A program made the position numbers and the translations under genes. A model generated the notes under the pieces. The model saw only the letters and a list, made by a program, of their open reading frames with translations, had not been told where the DNA came from and searched no databases. A DNA stretch of 64,000 bases from Bacteroidales bacterium (GTDB lineage: Bacteria > Bacteroidota > Bacteroidia > Bacteroidales > UBA932): the NCBI GenBank assembly GCA_012510445.1, contig JAAZIA010000020.1, positions 78,729-142,728 on the forward strand, given 5' to 3'. Below, in pieces: positions 9,895-20,010 of the stretch. The first letter of the stretch is position 1. The number at the start of each line of letters is the position of its first letter.

Positions 9895-12543
9895 TTACAA
9901 CAGTTCAAGTTGTTTTTCCAGCGCTTTTATTTTGCTCTTGGCATCTGATTGCTTTTTACGCTCTATATCTACTACCTTCCGGGGCGCTCTCTGCAAGAAA
10001 GACTCGTTGGCTAATTTTTTTTCTACAGAAGAAAGAAACTTACGGTAATAAGTCAACTCTGCATGCAATTTGGACTTTTCTTCCTCTATGTCCAGTAACG
10101 TACCCAAAGGAACAAAGCACTCTGTAGTTCCTATGAGAAAGGTATATACATTGACTTCAGAGGGAGCTTCATGTACTTGTTGTACCGTTTTTAATCCGGC
10201 CATACGCATGGCTATACCATGCCATTTGGAAGGAAAAGAACCTTTAAAGAGCAAGTCCAGTTCTTCTTTTCTTGGGATTTGTTTGCTCTGACGCAGCCCC
10301 CTTATATGCACAACCATTTCTTGCAAACGAACAAATTCATCCAATGCTGATTTATCAAAAGAACCTGTCTGGGGGACAGCAGATACCATAATACTTTCTC
10401 CCGAGGTGCGTTCGCTTAGGTTTTGCCATAATTCTTCTGTTATGAAAGGAATAAACGGGTGCAATAAATGCAGCTGGATGTTAAAAAACTGTAAAGTCAT
10501 GTCATACGTTTGCGCATCCAACCTTCTTTCCTCCTCTGTAAAAGGCTTAATGATTTCCAAATACCAGGAACAGAAATCGTCCCAAAAACGTTTGTAAAGG
10601 AGCATAAGGGCTTCCGAAAGCCTGTACTTGCTCAAAAGGTCATCTACCTCATAGCGGGTAGCTGCAAGCAATTGAGAGAACCAACGGACTGCTTCCTGTA
10701 GCGTATCCGACGGTACCATGGTTTCTTCCCTTTTCCAGGAACGAACCAGGCGGTATGCATTCCAAACTTTGTTACAGAAGTTCCTCCCCTGCTCTACTTG
10801 AGACTCGTCAAATAAGATGTCGTTTCCTGCAGAAGTACACAACATCAATCCCATCCTTACTCCGTCTGCTCCGTATTGGTCCATCAACTCAATAGGATCG
10901 GGTGAATTGCCCAGCGACTTGGACATCTTTCGTCCCAGTTTGTCTCTTACCATACCGGTAAGATAGACGTTAGAAAAAGGCTTTTGGTTGCAAAACAAAT
11001 CTCCGGCCATAACCATTCGGGCCACCCAGAAAAACAAAATATCGGGTGCCGTAACTAAATCGTCGGTGGGATAGTAATACGCTAGTTCCTTGTTGCTCTC
11101 TTTTTCCGGATGACCCGGTTTATCGGGATCAAATACAGAGATGGGCCACAACCAGGAAGAAAACCAGGTGTCTACCACGTCCGGATCTTGCACCAGGTCC
11201 TCTGCTTGTAAATTAGGATCGTTTTTCCGAGCCAATTCCAAAGCTTCTTCCGCTGTAGAAGCTACTACTACCTCTCCGTTGGGGAGGGTCCATGCCGGGA
11301 TTTGCTGCCCCCACCATAGTTGGCGTGAAATACACCAATCTCGAGCCGTTTCCATCCAATGACGGTATGTATTTCTGTATTTATTCGGGATCAGCTTTAC
11401 GTTTCCATCTTCTACGTAAGCGAGGGCTCTTTTGGCCAGGATCTCTAACTTTACAAACCACTGAAGGGAAAGCCTCGGCTCAATGACGGCATCTGTCCGC
11501 TCAGAAAAACCTACTTGCGTGATGTACGGTTCTTCTTTCTCCAGACATCCATTTTCTTCCAACATATGACGAATCTTCCTTCTGGCCTCAAAACGATCTT
11601 CTCCTACCAGGACTTGCGCCTGTTCGTTCAAAGTTCCATCGGGATTCAGAATGTCAATCACGGGTAATTTGTGTCGCAATCCTATTTCGTAGTCGTTTAG
11701 ATCGTGAGCCGGAGTGATTTTTAAGCAGCCTGTACCAAAGTCCATAGTCACGTAATCGTCTGCCAGCACAGGAATCTCTTTGTTTATCAAAGGGATAAGA
11801 ACCTTTTTACCCACCATGCCTACATACCGTTCGTCTTGCGGGTTTACACAAACGGCTACATCGGCCATAATGGTTTCGGGACGTGTGGTAGCTATAGACA
11901 AATATTCTTTCCCGGCTTTACCATTCTCACTAAAGAAATACTTCAGGTAGTACAGTTTCTCATTTACTTCACGATGAATGACTTCCTCGTCACTAACGGC
12001 CGTTTGACCTTCAGGATCCCAGTTTACCATACGTATACCGCGATAAATCAATCCTTTATTGTAAAGGTAAACGAATGACTCTATCACGGAACGGCTCATA
12101 TCCGGGTCCATGGTAAAAGAAGTTCGTTCCCAGTCACAAGAGGCTCCCAGTTTTTTGAGCTGTTCCAGAATAATGTTCCCGTGTTTTTCTTTCCAAGCCC
12201 AGGCATATTTCAGAAATGTTTCCCGGGTCATATCCGACTTTTCCAGCCCTTGTTCTTTTAACAGGGCTACTACCTTGGCTTCTGTAGCTATAGAAGCATG
12301 ATCGGTTCCGGGAACCCAACACGTATTCTTTCCTTGCATCCGCGCTCGCCTTACCAATACATCCTGTATGGTATTGTTGAGCATATGTCCCATATGGAGC
12401 ACTCCGGTAACGTTGGGAGGCGGGATGACCATACTGTATTTGGGTCGATCATCGGGGACAGAACGGAAAAAACCATGCTTCAGCCAGTAAGCATACCATT
12501 TTTCTTCTGTTATGGAAGGATCGTATATTGCGGGTAAATCCAT
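9895..12543 (-). CDS. valS: Valine-tRNA ligase
   Basis: 882 residues, standard length. The class I signatures are present: HIGH as HMGH in PNVTGVLHMGHMLN near residue 45, and KMSKS in GRKMSKSLGN near residue 540. The CP1 editing domain lies between them (TRPETIMADVAVCVNP), followed by the anticodon-binding domain and a C-terminal coiled coil. It charges tRNA-Val and edits Thr-tRNA-Val. A -7 element TATATTTG lies 21 bp upstream of the start codon. Confidence 0.97.
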   Translation of the reverse strand: MDLPAIYDPSITEEKWYAYWLKHGFFRSVPDDRPKYSMVIPPPNVTGVLHMGHMLNNTIQDVLVRRARMQGKNTCWVPGTDHASIATEAKVVALLKEQGLEKSDMTRETFLKYAWAWKEKHGNIILEQLKKLGASCDWERTSFTMDPDMSRSVIESFVYLYNKGLIYRGIRMVNWDPEGQTAVSDEEVIHREVNEKLYYLKYFFSENGKAGKEYLSIATTRPETIMADVAVCVNPQDERYVGMVGKKVLIPLINKEIPVLADDYVTMDFGTGCLKITPAHDLNDYEIGLRHKLPVIDILNPDGTLNEQAQVLVGEDRFEARRKIRHMLEENGCLEKEEPYITQVGFSERTDAVIEPRLSLQWFVKLEILAKRALAYVEDGNVKLIPNKYRNTYRHWMETARDWCISRQLWWGQQIPAWTLPNGEVVVASTAEEALELARKNDPNLQAEDLVQDPDVVDTWFSSWLWPISVFDPDKPGHPEKESNKELAYYYPTDDLVTAPDILFFWVARMVMAGDLFCNQKPFSNVYLTGMVRDKLGRKMSKSLGNSPDPIELMDQYGADGVRMGLMLCTSAGNDILFDESQVEQGRNFCNKVWNAYRLVRSWKREETMVPSDTLQEAVRWFSQLLAATRYEVDDLLSKYRLSEALMLLYKRFWDDFCSWYLEIIKPFTEEERRLDAQTYDMTLQFFNIQLHLLHPFIPFITEELWQNLSERTSGESIMVSAVPQTGSFDKSALDEFVRLQEMVVHIRGLRQSKQIPRKEELDLLFKGSFPSKWHGIAMRMAGLKTVQQVHEAPSEVNVYTFLIGTTECFVPLGTLLDIEEEKSKLHAELTYYRKFLSSVEKKLANESFLQRAPRKVVDIERKKQSDAKSKIKALEKQLELL

Positions 12544-12563
12544 ATTTTATAGAGAATAAGAGG

Positions 12564-12589
12564 CAAATATATAAAAAATACTACTTTTG
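12564..12589. promoter_or_regulatory. Divergent -7 elements for valS (-) and the DUF3467 gene (+)
   Basis: The minus-strand TATATTTG (12571-12564) faces valS and the plus-strand TACTTTTG (12582-12589) faces the DUF3467 gene. Both match the Bacteroidota -7 consensus TAnnTTTG. No clear -33 element is seen for either. Confidence 0.6.
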
Positions 12590-12604
12590 TAGCATCTAAA
12601 CAGC

Positions 12605-12925
12605 ATGGCCATGGAACAAAAACCTAAGAAAGAGATCAATATTGAATTGCCGGAAGACGTAGCACAGGGCTGCTATTCTAATCTGGCCATCATCACCCAT
12701 TCCAGCAGCGAATTTGTGTTTGACTTCATACGCATGATGCCCGGAATTGTAAAGGCAAAAGTGCAAAACCGTATTGTCATGACACCGGAACATGCCAAAC
12801 GTTTTTTTAATGCATTGCATGATAACCTTATGAAATACGAGAATCATTTTGGTGAAATCAACCTTTCCGGTAAAGGGATGAATAACATGCCCTTGCATTT
12901 TGGAGACGGTACTCCGGAAGCTTGA
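12605..12925 (+). CDS. DUF3467 domain protein
   Basis: 106 residues, the whole length being one DUF3467 domain: INIELPEDVAQGCYSNLAIITHSSSEFVFDF, then a PG(I/M)xKAKVxxRIVMTPEHAKR segment. These small proteins are near-universal in Bacteroidota and their function is not known. The ATG at 12605 could be replaced by the one at 12611. It has its own -7 element 16 bp upstream and converges on the lipoprotein gene ending at 12953. Confidence 0.85.
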   Translation: MAMEQKPKKEINIELPEDVAQGCYSNLAIITHSSSEFVFDFIRMMPGIVKAKVQNRIVMTPEHAKRFFNALHDNLMKYENHFGEINLSGKGMNNMPLHFGDGTPEA

Positions 12926-12952
12926 CCCTGTTAAACGTTCCTGTTCTTTCGT

Positions 12953-15793
12953 TTATTTTTCTGCGTTGTATATTTTCATAACGTCACCATCTGACAACAT
13001 CCTGTCATAAAACCTAAGTGCGACCATCTCTGCAGGTATAAATGTATTCAGTACGTTACCGTTGCGTGCATGTCCACCAATCACCAAGTCGTTTTGCACA
13101 CCAAAACTCATTTGCATACTTTCTGTGTACATGTTCACACCATTCAGATAAACAGACATAGAGGTGCCGTCAGAAACAATGGACAGCATATGCCACTCCG
13201 TTCCCAGGATGGTGGAGATATCAAGAGTTCCCACAGCAGGTAACGGAACCACATGCGTTTCTTGTCCCGGTCCCAAACAGAGTGTCATTACCCAATTATT
13301 TCCGTCGTGGTCAATCAGCACAAAGAATCCGCCTTCAGACACAGAACCAAAAAATGGGTATTTTACCTGCTTGTTCATGGCCGACCGGAACCTTAGCCAG
13401 AAATTCATAGAGCCTTTAGAAACCCCGGAAAGCGGATTAAAGTTTTTGCTGTACAGATACCCGCTGCTGCCGTTAAAGGAAATAGCAGCACGTACTCCGC
13501 CCGGTTTGCTGGTGTAGTTGTATGAGATACCGCTCGACACTATCAGGTCGTGTGCTGCCCCTGTCCAATCATGAGCTTTCCCGTCTTCAGATACGGTTAT
13601 AAACATTTTTAACCCCTCCTGAACTACTACAGAAACATCGTGCAATGTCGTAAGCTCTTTAGTGGCACCATAATATACACCGTGTGCAGTTTTTACGTAA
13701 GCCCGGTAATAATACGTGGTATTCATAAGCAGATCCTCTGCAAAGGAAGAAAATACGCCTTCTGCAGGTTGTGTGCCCAGGTTAGTACAGAAATCTTCCC
13801 AGGTAGGCTCTACGTTTGTACTCCAGCAATGACCGTAAGCCAGAATTGGTTCTGACCCTTTTCTTTCTACCCGGCCTTTTAACGTGGCTGTATAATACGT
13901 AACGTCTTCTGCCTCGGCCGTTTCTATCACCGGTTCTTCAATATTTAAAAGGTAAGAAACCGGTCCGGAATAGGCCAAACCAAAGGGGTTAACAGCAAAG
14001 CTTTGCATAGTATATTCCAGTCCTCTTTGTGGGTTGGGAATGTTATAAAAGAACGCCGTTCCTGATGTTTTTTCTCCCATAAACACAGAAGAGCTTGTAC
14101 CTAAAACAGGCAATTCATCCGTAGTGTTCCATACAAAACCGTGTTCTGAAAAAGGAATGCCTGCTGCATTTCTTTCTCTAACTACCAAAACATTGGAATA
14201 ATCGTCATAGCTTATGTGCGGATTACTTAGCACGGGTGGCTTATACTCCAACACAAAAGTTTCTCCGTAAGAAATCCCCATTTCATTTTCTGCATAAGCC
14301 CTTACATACCACGTGGTACCGTAGTCCGGCAACGGTTCCGGATAAGAAACAAACGATCTTCCTTCCTCCAAGGCTCCCAAGCGGGTACATCCCTCTCTCT
14401 CTGTATCTGTTACCTCAGGAACTTCCGGTTGTGGGCTTATGCTCCAGCAGTGACCGTGTTGTACCACAGAACCTCCCCCGTTGCTAACTAACGTTCCTTT
14501 AAATCGCAAGCGATACTCATTATCCAACTCGTATCCTTCTGTGCTTACTTCCGACACTACAGCTGCTGTAGAGTAGTTTACCATAATGGTAAAATCCTGC
14601 TCGGGCGCAACTACACGAATAGCACTTTGCGAAACTCCGGCAGGAATGTTTTCTCTATCCAGTACAACCACTACCTCTACTTGCTCTTTTTCCTTGGTAA
14701 TGATCCCTTCCCACAAAGAAAAGTCCAGGTTTTCATCTTCGCAGGTTATAGTAAAAGGTACCGGAGCTACCCCTGAAAGCCTCTCTACGGTAAACTTTGA
14801 CTCTGTATTCTCAGATCCAAAATCAATAGATTGTGCAGATACCTGAATCAGATTTTTAGTCTTGCTTATTTGAAATACATAGGTAGTATCTCCGCCATCA
14901 GACAAAAGTTCTGTTGTAAACGAATGATCTCCAAATTCCAGATGGGAACGATCGGCTGTAATGATCACTTTTACCTCTTCTCCTGCCCCTATACTTCCTT
15001 CTGTCACTTGCCATGCCAGCCATCCGGGCAGTTCTTCTTTCAGGTGCCAGGTCAACGGAAGGTTCCCTTCGTTAGATAAGGTAGTACTGCTATGTGTCTC
15101 TTCTTCTCCAAAATCAAAGAAGGTTTTGTTGGCTTTCAGTAACGCTCCTTCTACCCTCATTTGAACAGCAATAGTAAGCGGATCCTCTCCTCCAACCAAT
15201 TGTACTTCTTCATTGTAAGAACCTATGGCAAGCCCTGTGCGATTACATATAAATAAAAGATCCTGTTTAGCTTCCGGGGGCAATATTCCTCCCACAGGCT
15301 CTACTGTCAGCCATTCCGGAAAATAAATATCCAGAAAATTCCAACTAAGCGTATCGTTTCCTGTATTGGATAACTCAAGATGCGCTTCCGTTTTTTCTCC
15401 TTTAAAATCAATTTGATTTTCAGAGAGAACGGGTAAAGCCACCCGTCTGATCAAAGTAACATGAAAAGTGTAAAGATTCTTTTTTCTGGGGGAAAGCGGC
15501 ATTTTTAACGTTTCCTGATTGTCGTAGCCCGGTTTGCTAAAAACAAGGTAAACAGATTCATCTGTTCTGGGAAGAGAAATCGAAAATTTCCCGTCCTCAT
15601 CCGTCTCTTCTCCTAAGTTGAAAGGCATTACAGAGACAGAAACTCCCGGTAAAGAGTGATTTGTGACTGCATCAGTTACGGTCCCCGAAAAGGTGGTGAT
15701 CGTTCCCGTCTGATCACAGGAAACGGTAAAAATAAATGAGAGTATAAAAAGTAAAAAAGCTACGGAAGCTTTAGGAAAACGAAAAGGTTGCAT
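12953..15793 (-). CDS. Large lipoprotein: carboxypeptidase-regulatory-like, BACON-like, Fn3-like and LamG domains
   Basis: 946 residues. An N-terminal lipoprotein signal ends in the lipobox FTVSC (Cys26). Residues about 30-110 form a CarboxypepD_reg-like fold (FSGTVTDAVTNHSLPGVSVSV, then DEDGKFSI). Three BACON-like modules follow (about 120-410; recurring xxxIDFGSE and LSxTGNxxLxW elements). Four Fn3-like modules have the repeated phrase GHCWSxxxxP and TTYYxRAY (about 420-720). The C-terminal 200 residues are LamG/concanavalin-like (GSMNFWLRFR, WHMLSIVSDGTSMSVYLNGV). Such proteins usually sit on the cell surface and bind glycans or proteins; the ligand is unknown. Confidence 0.78.
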   Translation of the reverse strand: MQPFRFPKASVAFLLFILSFIFTVSCDQTGTITTFSGTVTDAVTNHSLPGVSVSVMPFNLGEETDEDGKFSISLPRTDESVYLVFSKPGYDNQETLKMPLSPRKKNLYTFHVTLIRRVALPVLSENQIDFKGEKTEAHLELSNTGNDTLSWNFLDIYFPEWLTVEPVGGILPPEAKQDLLFICNRTGLAIGSYNEEVQLVGGEDPLTIAVQMRVEGALLKANKTFFDFGEEETHSSTTLSNEGNLPLTWHLKEELPGWLAWQVTEGSIGAGEEVKVIITADRSHLEFGDHSFTTELLSDGGDTTYVFQISKTKNLIQVSAQSIDFGSENTESKFTVERLSGVAPVPFTITCEDENLDFSLWEGIITKEKEQVEVVVVLDRENIPAGVSQSAIRVVAPEQDFTIMVNYSTAAVVSEVSTEGYELDNEYRLRFKGTLVSNGGGSVVQHGHCWSISPQPEVPEVTDTEREGCTRLGALEEGRSFVSYPEPLPDYGTTWYVRAYAENEMGISYGETFVLEYKPPVLSNPHISYDDYSNVLVVRERNAAGIPFSEHGFVWNTTDELPVLGTSSSVFMGEKTSGTAFFYNIPNPQRGLEYTMQSFAVNPFGLAYSGPVSYLLNIEEPVIETAEAEDVTYYTATLKGRVERKGSEPILAYGHCWSTNVEPTWEDFCTNLGTQPAEGVFSSFAEDLLMNTTYYYRAYVKTAHGVYYGATKELTTLHDVSVVVQEGLKMFITVSEDGKAHDWTGAAHDLIVSSGISYNYTSKPGGVRAAISFNGSSGYLYSKNFNPLSGVSKGSMNFWLRFRSAMNKQVKYPFFGSVSEGGFFVLIDHDGNNWVMTLCLGPGQETHVVPLPAVGTLDISTILGTEWHMLSIVSDGTSMSVYLNGVNMYTESMQMSFGVQNDLVIGGHARNGNVLNTFIPAEMVALRFYDRMLSDGDVMKIYNAEK

Positions 15794-15812
15794 ACTGTTA
15801 CTGTTACTCCTG

Positions 15813-15830
15813 CAAATATAGTTAACTTTG
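15813..15830. promoter_or_regulatory. Back-to-back -7 elements for the 946-residue lipoprotein (-) and kdsC (+)
   Basis: TATATTTG on the minus strand (15820-15813) and TAACTTTG on the plus strand (15823-15830) are separated by only 2 bp. RNA polymerase could probably occupy only one orientation at a time. No clear -33 elements are seen. Confidence 0.6.
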
Positions 15831-15864
15831 CCAATCTTTTATAACAGAAAAATGTGACAAGCCA

Positions 15865-16413
15865 ATGAGTAATTACAAAAACAAACTGCACCAAATCAAA
15901 GCTTTTGCCCTGGACGTAGACGGTGTTTTAACAGACGGAAGCGTTATAGCTACACCGGACGGAGACCTTATTCGTTCGCATTATGCCCGTGACGGTTATG
16001 CCATTCGTAAAGCCTTGGAACATGGGTACTGTGTAGCTATTATAACGGGAGCCACCTCACCTTCTGTAGAAAAGCGATACAAACTTTTAGGAGTAACTGA
16101 TATATATATGGGAGCTCTTGACAAGATGCCCCCGTTCCACCAGTTTTGTGAAAAACACAACCTGGATCCTTCACAGGTAGCCTATGCCGGAGATGATATA
16201 CCGGATATACCGCCCATGCTGGCCTGCGGTCTTGGCTTTTGCCCTTCAGACGCTGCCACCGAGGTTCGTAAAATAGCCAGATACATCTCTCCTTTTCCCG
16301 GAGGCCATGGCTGTGCACGCGACATCATAGAACAAGTACTTAAACTTCACGGTAAATGGTACAAGGGTTCAGAAGGCCTGCCGGAGAACATGCTTAAAAC
16401 CGTATCGGAATGA
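15865..16413 (+). CDS. kdsC: KdsC-like 3-deoxy-D-manno-octulosonate-8-phosphate phosphatase (HAD family)
   Basis: 182 residues, C0-type HAD phosphatase without a cap domain. Motif I is DVDGVLTDG (residues 18-26), motif II the TGA of IITGATSPSVEKR, and motif IV GDDIPDIPPM. The enzyme dephosphorylates KDO-8-phosphate on the way to the lipopolysaccharide sugar KDO. The 3' end overlaps maf by 4 bp, so the two are translationally coupled. Confidence 0.88.
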   Translation: MSNYKNKLHQIKAFALDVDGVLTDGSVIATPDGDLIRSHYARDGYAIRKALEHGYCVAIITGATSPSVEKRYKLLGVTDIYMGALDKMPPFHQFCEKHNLDPSQVAYAGDDIPDIPPMLACGLGFCPSDAATEVRKIARYISPFPGGHGCARDIIEQVLKLHGKWYKGSEGLPENMLKTVSE

Positions 16414-17036
16414 ACACTCCTTTTCATCTGATCTTAGGCTCGTCATCACCCAGAAGGAAAATGCTTCTGGAAGGAACCGGCTTGCCGTTTGTTACGGCAT
16501 CCATAGATGGAGTGAATGAGAACCATTTGCCAAAAGGAATTGACCCCATAGAAATACCACAACACTTGGCCTACGCCAAGTCACTGGCCTACTCTAAACC
16601 TTTGAAAGAAAAAGAGTTGCTGATTACAGCAGATACACTTGTATTTTCTGCTCTTCCCCCGGATAAATCTCTTCCTTCCGTGATTCTGGGAAAACCGCAA
16701 AGCCAGGACGAGGCTTTCCAAATGTTGAGGAATTTATCCGGAAATTGGCACAAAGTCATAACAGGAGTATTCCTGCGTTCGGCAGAGGCTCACAAAATAG
16801 CCTGTGGTTTTAGTGACATAACAAAGGTCCTATTCTCTCGTTTAGAGAAAGAAGAAATTCAGTATTACATAGAGCATTACAAACCTTACGATAAAGCAGG
16901 AGCCTACGGCGTTCAGGAATGGATAGGCTACATTGGCATTGAGCGTATAGAAGGTAGCTTTTACAACGTTATGGGTTTTCCTGTTCAAAAATTTTGGGCC
17001 ACTCTAAAGCAGCTTAATGCCGTTTCATTTCTATGA
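16410..17036 (+). CDS. maf: Maf-like nucleotide pyrophosphatase
   Basis: 208 residues. The N-terminal LGSSSPRRKMLLEG loop is the Maf signature; TADTLV and GKPQSQDEAFQML follow, and YDKAGAYGVQEW contains the conserved catalytic/metal Asp-Lys-Ala region. Maf proteins hydrolyse non-canonical or pyrimidine nucleoside triphosphates to monophosphates and are thought to clean the nucleotide pool. It overlaps kdsC by 4 bp. Confidence 0.9.
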   Translation: MNTPFHLILGSSSPRRKMLLEGTGLPFVTASIDGVNENHLPKGIDPIEIPQHLAYAKSLAYSKPLKEKELLITADTLVFSALPPDKSLPSVILGKPQSQDEAFQMLRNLSGNWHKVITGVFLRSAEAHKIACGFSDITKVLFSRLEKEEIQYYIEHYKPYDKAGAYGVQEWIGYIGIERIEGSFYNVMGFPVQKFWATLKQLNAVSFL

Positions 17037-17051
17037 GAATGGCTTTTTTCT

Positions 17052-17059
17052 TACATTTG
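17052..17059 (+). promoter_or_regulatory. -7 element of the phosphofructokinase gene
   Basis: TACATTTG matches TAnnTTTG and lies 22 bp before the start codon, just after the maf stop. No (G/T)TTG is found at the 19-nt distance. Confidence 0.55.
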
Positions 17060-17081
17060 TAGTTCGCAAAAACATCAAATT

Positions 17082-18344
17082 ATGGAAAAACAACCTTCAG
17101 TAACCGAAAAACAACCTTCGGTAGTCATACTGTGCGGTGGAGGTCCGGCCCCCGGAATGAACACCGTAGTATGCACTATAACAAAGACATTTATTACAAA
17201 AGGATACCGTATCATTGGTTTGCACGGTGGATACATCGGTCTTTTCTGTAAAGAAAAATGCCGGGTAGAAGAGATGGACTTTAACAAAGCAGATTTGCTT
17301 TTCAACAAAGGAGGTTCCTATCTTAGAATGAGCCGCTATAAACCTAGTGATAAAGACTTTGAAGAAAATTTCAATTTTGATTTATTCGATGAGTATAACG
17401 TAAAACTTTTAGTAACCATAGGCGGTGACGACACCGCTTCTACGGCCAACCGCATTTCAAAATTTTTGTCAAAAAAAGAGTACAACGTTGCCAACATTCA
17501 TGTACCCAAGACCATTGACAATGACCTCCCATTACCGGAAGGAGTACCTACGTTTGGTTACCAAAGTGCTAAAGCAGAAGGCACCACACTGGGACGTACC
17601 GTATACGAAGATGCCCGCACCAGTGAAAACTGGTTCATTGTAACAGCCATGGGACGCTCTGCGGGCCATTTGGCTTTTGGAATAGGCTCTTCCTGTCATT
17701 TTCCTATGATCATCATTTCTGAAATGTTCTACCGAACTCCTATTACCATAGAGAAAGTAGTAAACCTTATTGTCTCTTCTGTCATCAAAAGACAAATACG
17801 GAACATCCCTTACGGCTGTGTAATGATCTCGGAAGGCATTTTTCAGGCACTTTCTGAAGAAGACGTACAAGAAGCAGATATTGCTTTTACCTACGATGCG
17901 CACGGTCACCCAGAACTGGGTAAAATTTCAAAATCACACATCATTGACAACCTGGTTGACAAAAAGCTTAAAAGCCTAGGTTTGGAAGTAAAAACAAGGC
18001 CTGTAGAAGTAGGCTACGAAGTACGCTGCATAAGCCCCAAGTCCTACGACTTGGAATACTGTTCCATGCTGGGTATGGGCGTGTATGAACTCTTCACCAA
18101 AGGAGTAAGCGGTTGTATGGTTTGCCGAGACGGTAACGGAAAAATCATCCCCCTATTCCTTCAGGACCTGCAAGATCCCCGTACAGGAAAGATTCCACCG
18201 CGGCTGGTGAGTATGAAATCTCAGGAAATGCAATTCTTTACCCGTCACATCATGGATTACATTACAGAGAAAGATTATCCTGAAGCCAGAAAAATCATTG
18301 ACAACCCGGAAGATTTTGATTTTCACAAAATCTTGAACTATTAA
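17082..18344 (+). CDS. pfp: 6-phosphofructokinase, probably pyrophosphate-dependent
   Basis: 420 residues, PFK superfamily. CGGGPAPGMN opens the nucleotide site. The diagnostic loop reads GGDDT: Asp117 sits where ATP-dependent enzymes have Gly (GGDGS), and PKTIDND carries Lys143. In characterised family members this Asp/Lys combination goes with use of pyrophosphate as phosphoryl donor, which makes the step reversible. The bidirectional terminator directly after the stop separates it from pckA, which converges on it. Donor specificity is inferred from the motif. Confidence 0.88.
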   Translation: MEKQPSVTEKQPSVVILCGGGPAPGMNTVVCTITKTFITKGYRIIGLHGGYIGLFCKEKCRVEEMDFNKADLLFNKGGSYLRMSRYKPSDKDFEENFNFDLFDEYNVKLLVTIGGDDTASTANRISKFLSKKEYNVANIHVPKTIDNDLPLPEGVPTFGYQSAKAEGTTLGRTVYEDARTSENWFIVTAMGRSAGHLAFGIGSSCHFPMIIISEMFYRTPITIEKVVNLIVSSVIKRQIRNIPYGCVMISEGIFQALSEEDVQEADIAFTYDAHGHPELGKISKSHIIDNLVDKKLKSLGLEVKTRPVEVGYEVRCISPKSYDLEYCSMLGMGVYELFTKGVSGCMVCRDGNGKIIPLFLQDLQDPRTGKIPPRLVSMKSQEMQFFTRHIMDYITEKDYPEARKIIDNPEDFDFHKILNY

Positions 18345-18350
18345 CAAAAA

Positions 18351-18370
18351 AAGCTCCCAAACGGGAGCTT
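18351..18370. terminator. Bidirectional intrinsic terminator between pfk and pckA
   Basis: A perfect 8-bp stem (AAGCTCCC / GGGAGCTT) with a 4-nt loop is flanked by a T run downstream and an A run upstream. It can therefore end both the plus-strand pfk transcript and the minus-strand pckA transcript. Confidence 0.85.
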
Positions 18371-18393
18371 TTTTTTGGTAAAACTATCCGCTA

Positions 18394-19989
18394 TTACGGG
18401 AGCTGTGGACCTGATGGTACCAAAGCGCATGCGTCTTCGTTGTCACAATATTTCTCAAAGTTTTTAATGTACTGTCCTGCTAAAGAGATGGCTTTTTCTT
18501 CCCATTCTTTGGGATCGGCATACGTATCGCGCGGATCTAAAATCTCTGAAGACACGTTGGGCAATTCCACCGGAATGTTCAGATTCATAATGGGGATGTG
18601 CTTGGTAGGAGCCTTATCAATGCTGCCGTCCAGAATAGCATCAATAATTGCACGCGTTTCTTTCAAAGAAATGCGTTCCCCTGTACCGTTCCATCCCGTA
18701 TTTACCAAGTAAGCTTTGGCATTGTGCTCTTTCATTTTCTTTACCAGATTCTTGGCATAAATGGTCGGGTGTACGGTCAAAAAAGCGGCTCCAAAGGCAG
18801 CAGAGAAAGAAGGCAGCGGTTCTGTGATGCCTCGTTCCGTACCGGCCAATTTGGAAGTGTAGCCGCACAAGAAATGGTATTGTGCCTGTTTTTCATCAAG
18901 AATAGATACCGGAGGCAATACGCCGTAGGCATCAGCTGAAAGGTAAATCACCTTCTGGGCATGTCCTGCTTTGGAAGGCAACACAATCTTGTTAATGAAA
19001 TATATGGGGTACGATACGCGCGTGTTTTCCGTAACAGAACCATCCGTGAAATCGGGGGTTCCGTCCGGCAATACCGTAACGTTTTCCAATAAAGCATCCC
19101 TACGGATGGCTTTCCAGATGTCGGGTTCTTTCTCTTGGCTCAGATCAATGCATTTGGCATAGCATCCGCCTTCATAATTGAAAATTCCATGGTCATCCCA
19201 TCCGTGCTCATCGTCGCCAATCAAGTACCGTTTGGGATCTGTAGATAAAGTGGTTTTTCCCGTACCGGACAAGCCAAAGAAAATGGCCACATCACCGTCT
19301 TCACCAACGTTAGCGGAACAGTGCATAGACGCAATCCCTTTCAGAGGCAGGTAGTAATTCATCATAGAAAAAATACCTTTCTTCATTTCTCCACCGTACC
19401 AGCTTCCTCCCACAACAGAAAGGCGCTCGGTCAGGTTAAACACTACAAAAACATCTGAATTAAGACCTTGTTCTTTCCAATTGGGATTGGTGGCTTTAGA
19501 TGCATTGATCATCACAAAGTCCGGCTCTCCGTAATGTTCCAGTTCATACTCAGACGGACGAATAAACATGTTGGTTACAAAGTGCGCCTGCCAGGCCACT
19601 TCCATGATGAAGCGTACTTTTAACCGGGTATCTGCATTCGTTCCGCAAAAGGAATCTACAACATACAATTTCTTTTTACCGGAAAGCTCTTCTTGTGCAA
19701 TCTTTTTCAATGAACTCCACACCTGCGGAGTAATGGGTTTATTGATGACTCCATCCCACCATACTGTACTCTCTGTAGTCTCGTCTTTTACAATGTATTT
19801 ATCTTTTGGTGAACGCCCTGTAAATACTCCTGTTCTTACGTTAACAGCGCCCATATTGGTCAAGACTCCTTTTTCAAAGCCTTCGTTGGCAGGATCCATC
19901 TCTGCCTGGTACAGTGTCTCGTAAGAAGGATTGTAAACAATCTCTCCCACATTGGTAATTCCATACTTGGATAGGTCTATTTTACTCAT
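18394..19989 (-). CDS. pckA: Phosphoenolpyruvate carboxykinase (ATP)
   Basis: 531 residues. The kinase loop [13 protein letters not shown] (near residue 250), the metal site GDDEHGWDD and the N-terminal [11 protein letters not shown] identify the ATP-dependent enzyme. It interconverts oxaloacetate and PEP; in anaerobic Bacteroidales it often runs in the carboxylating direction to feed succinate formation. Its promoter is interleaved with that of recQ. Confidence 0.97.
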   Translation of the reverse strand: MSKIDLSKYGITNVGEIVYNPSYETLYQAEMDPANEGFEKGVLTNMGAVNVRTGVFTGRSPKDKYIVKDETTESTVWWDGVINKPITPQVWSSLKKIAQEELSGKKKLYVVDSFCGTNADTRLKVRFIMEVAWQAHFVTNMFIRPSEYELEHYGEPDFVMINASKATNPNWKEQGLNSDVFVVFNLTERLSVVGGSWYGGEMKKGIFSMMNYYLPLKGIASMHCSANVGEDGDVAIFFGLSGTGKTTLSTDPKRYLIGDDEHGWDDHGIFNYEGGCYAKCIDLSQEKEPDIWKAIRRDALLENVTVLPDGTPDFTDGSVTENTRVSYPIYFINKIVLPSKAGHAQKVIYLSADAYGVLPPVSILDEKQAQYHFLCGYTSKLAGTERGITEPLPSFSAAFGAAFLTVHPTIYAKNLVKKMKEHNAKAYLVNTGWNGTGERISLKETRAIIDAILDGSIDKAPTKHIPIMNLNIPVELPNVSSEILDPRDTYADPKEWEEKAISLAGQYIKNFEKYCDNEDACALVPSGPQLP

Positions 19990-20010
19990 AGTATACGTAC
20001 TTTTTAATAA

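Noticed and set aside
9876..9908. Upstream ATG (9908) as start of the PCMD lipoprotein
   Set aside because: It lies inside the valS 3' end and adds 11 residues before a perfect lipoprotein signal; the ATG at 9875 fits better.
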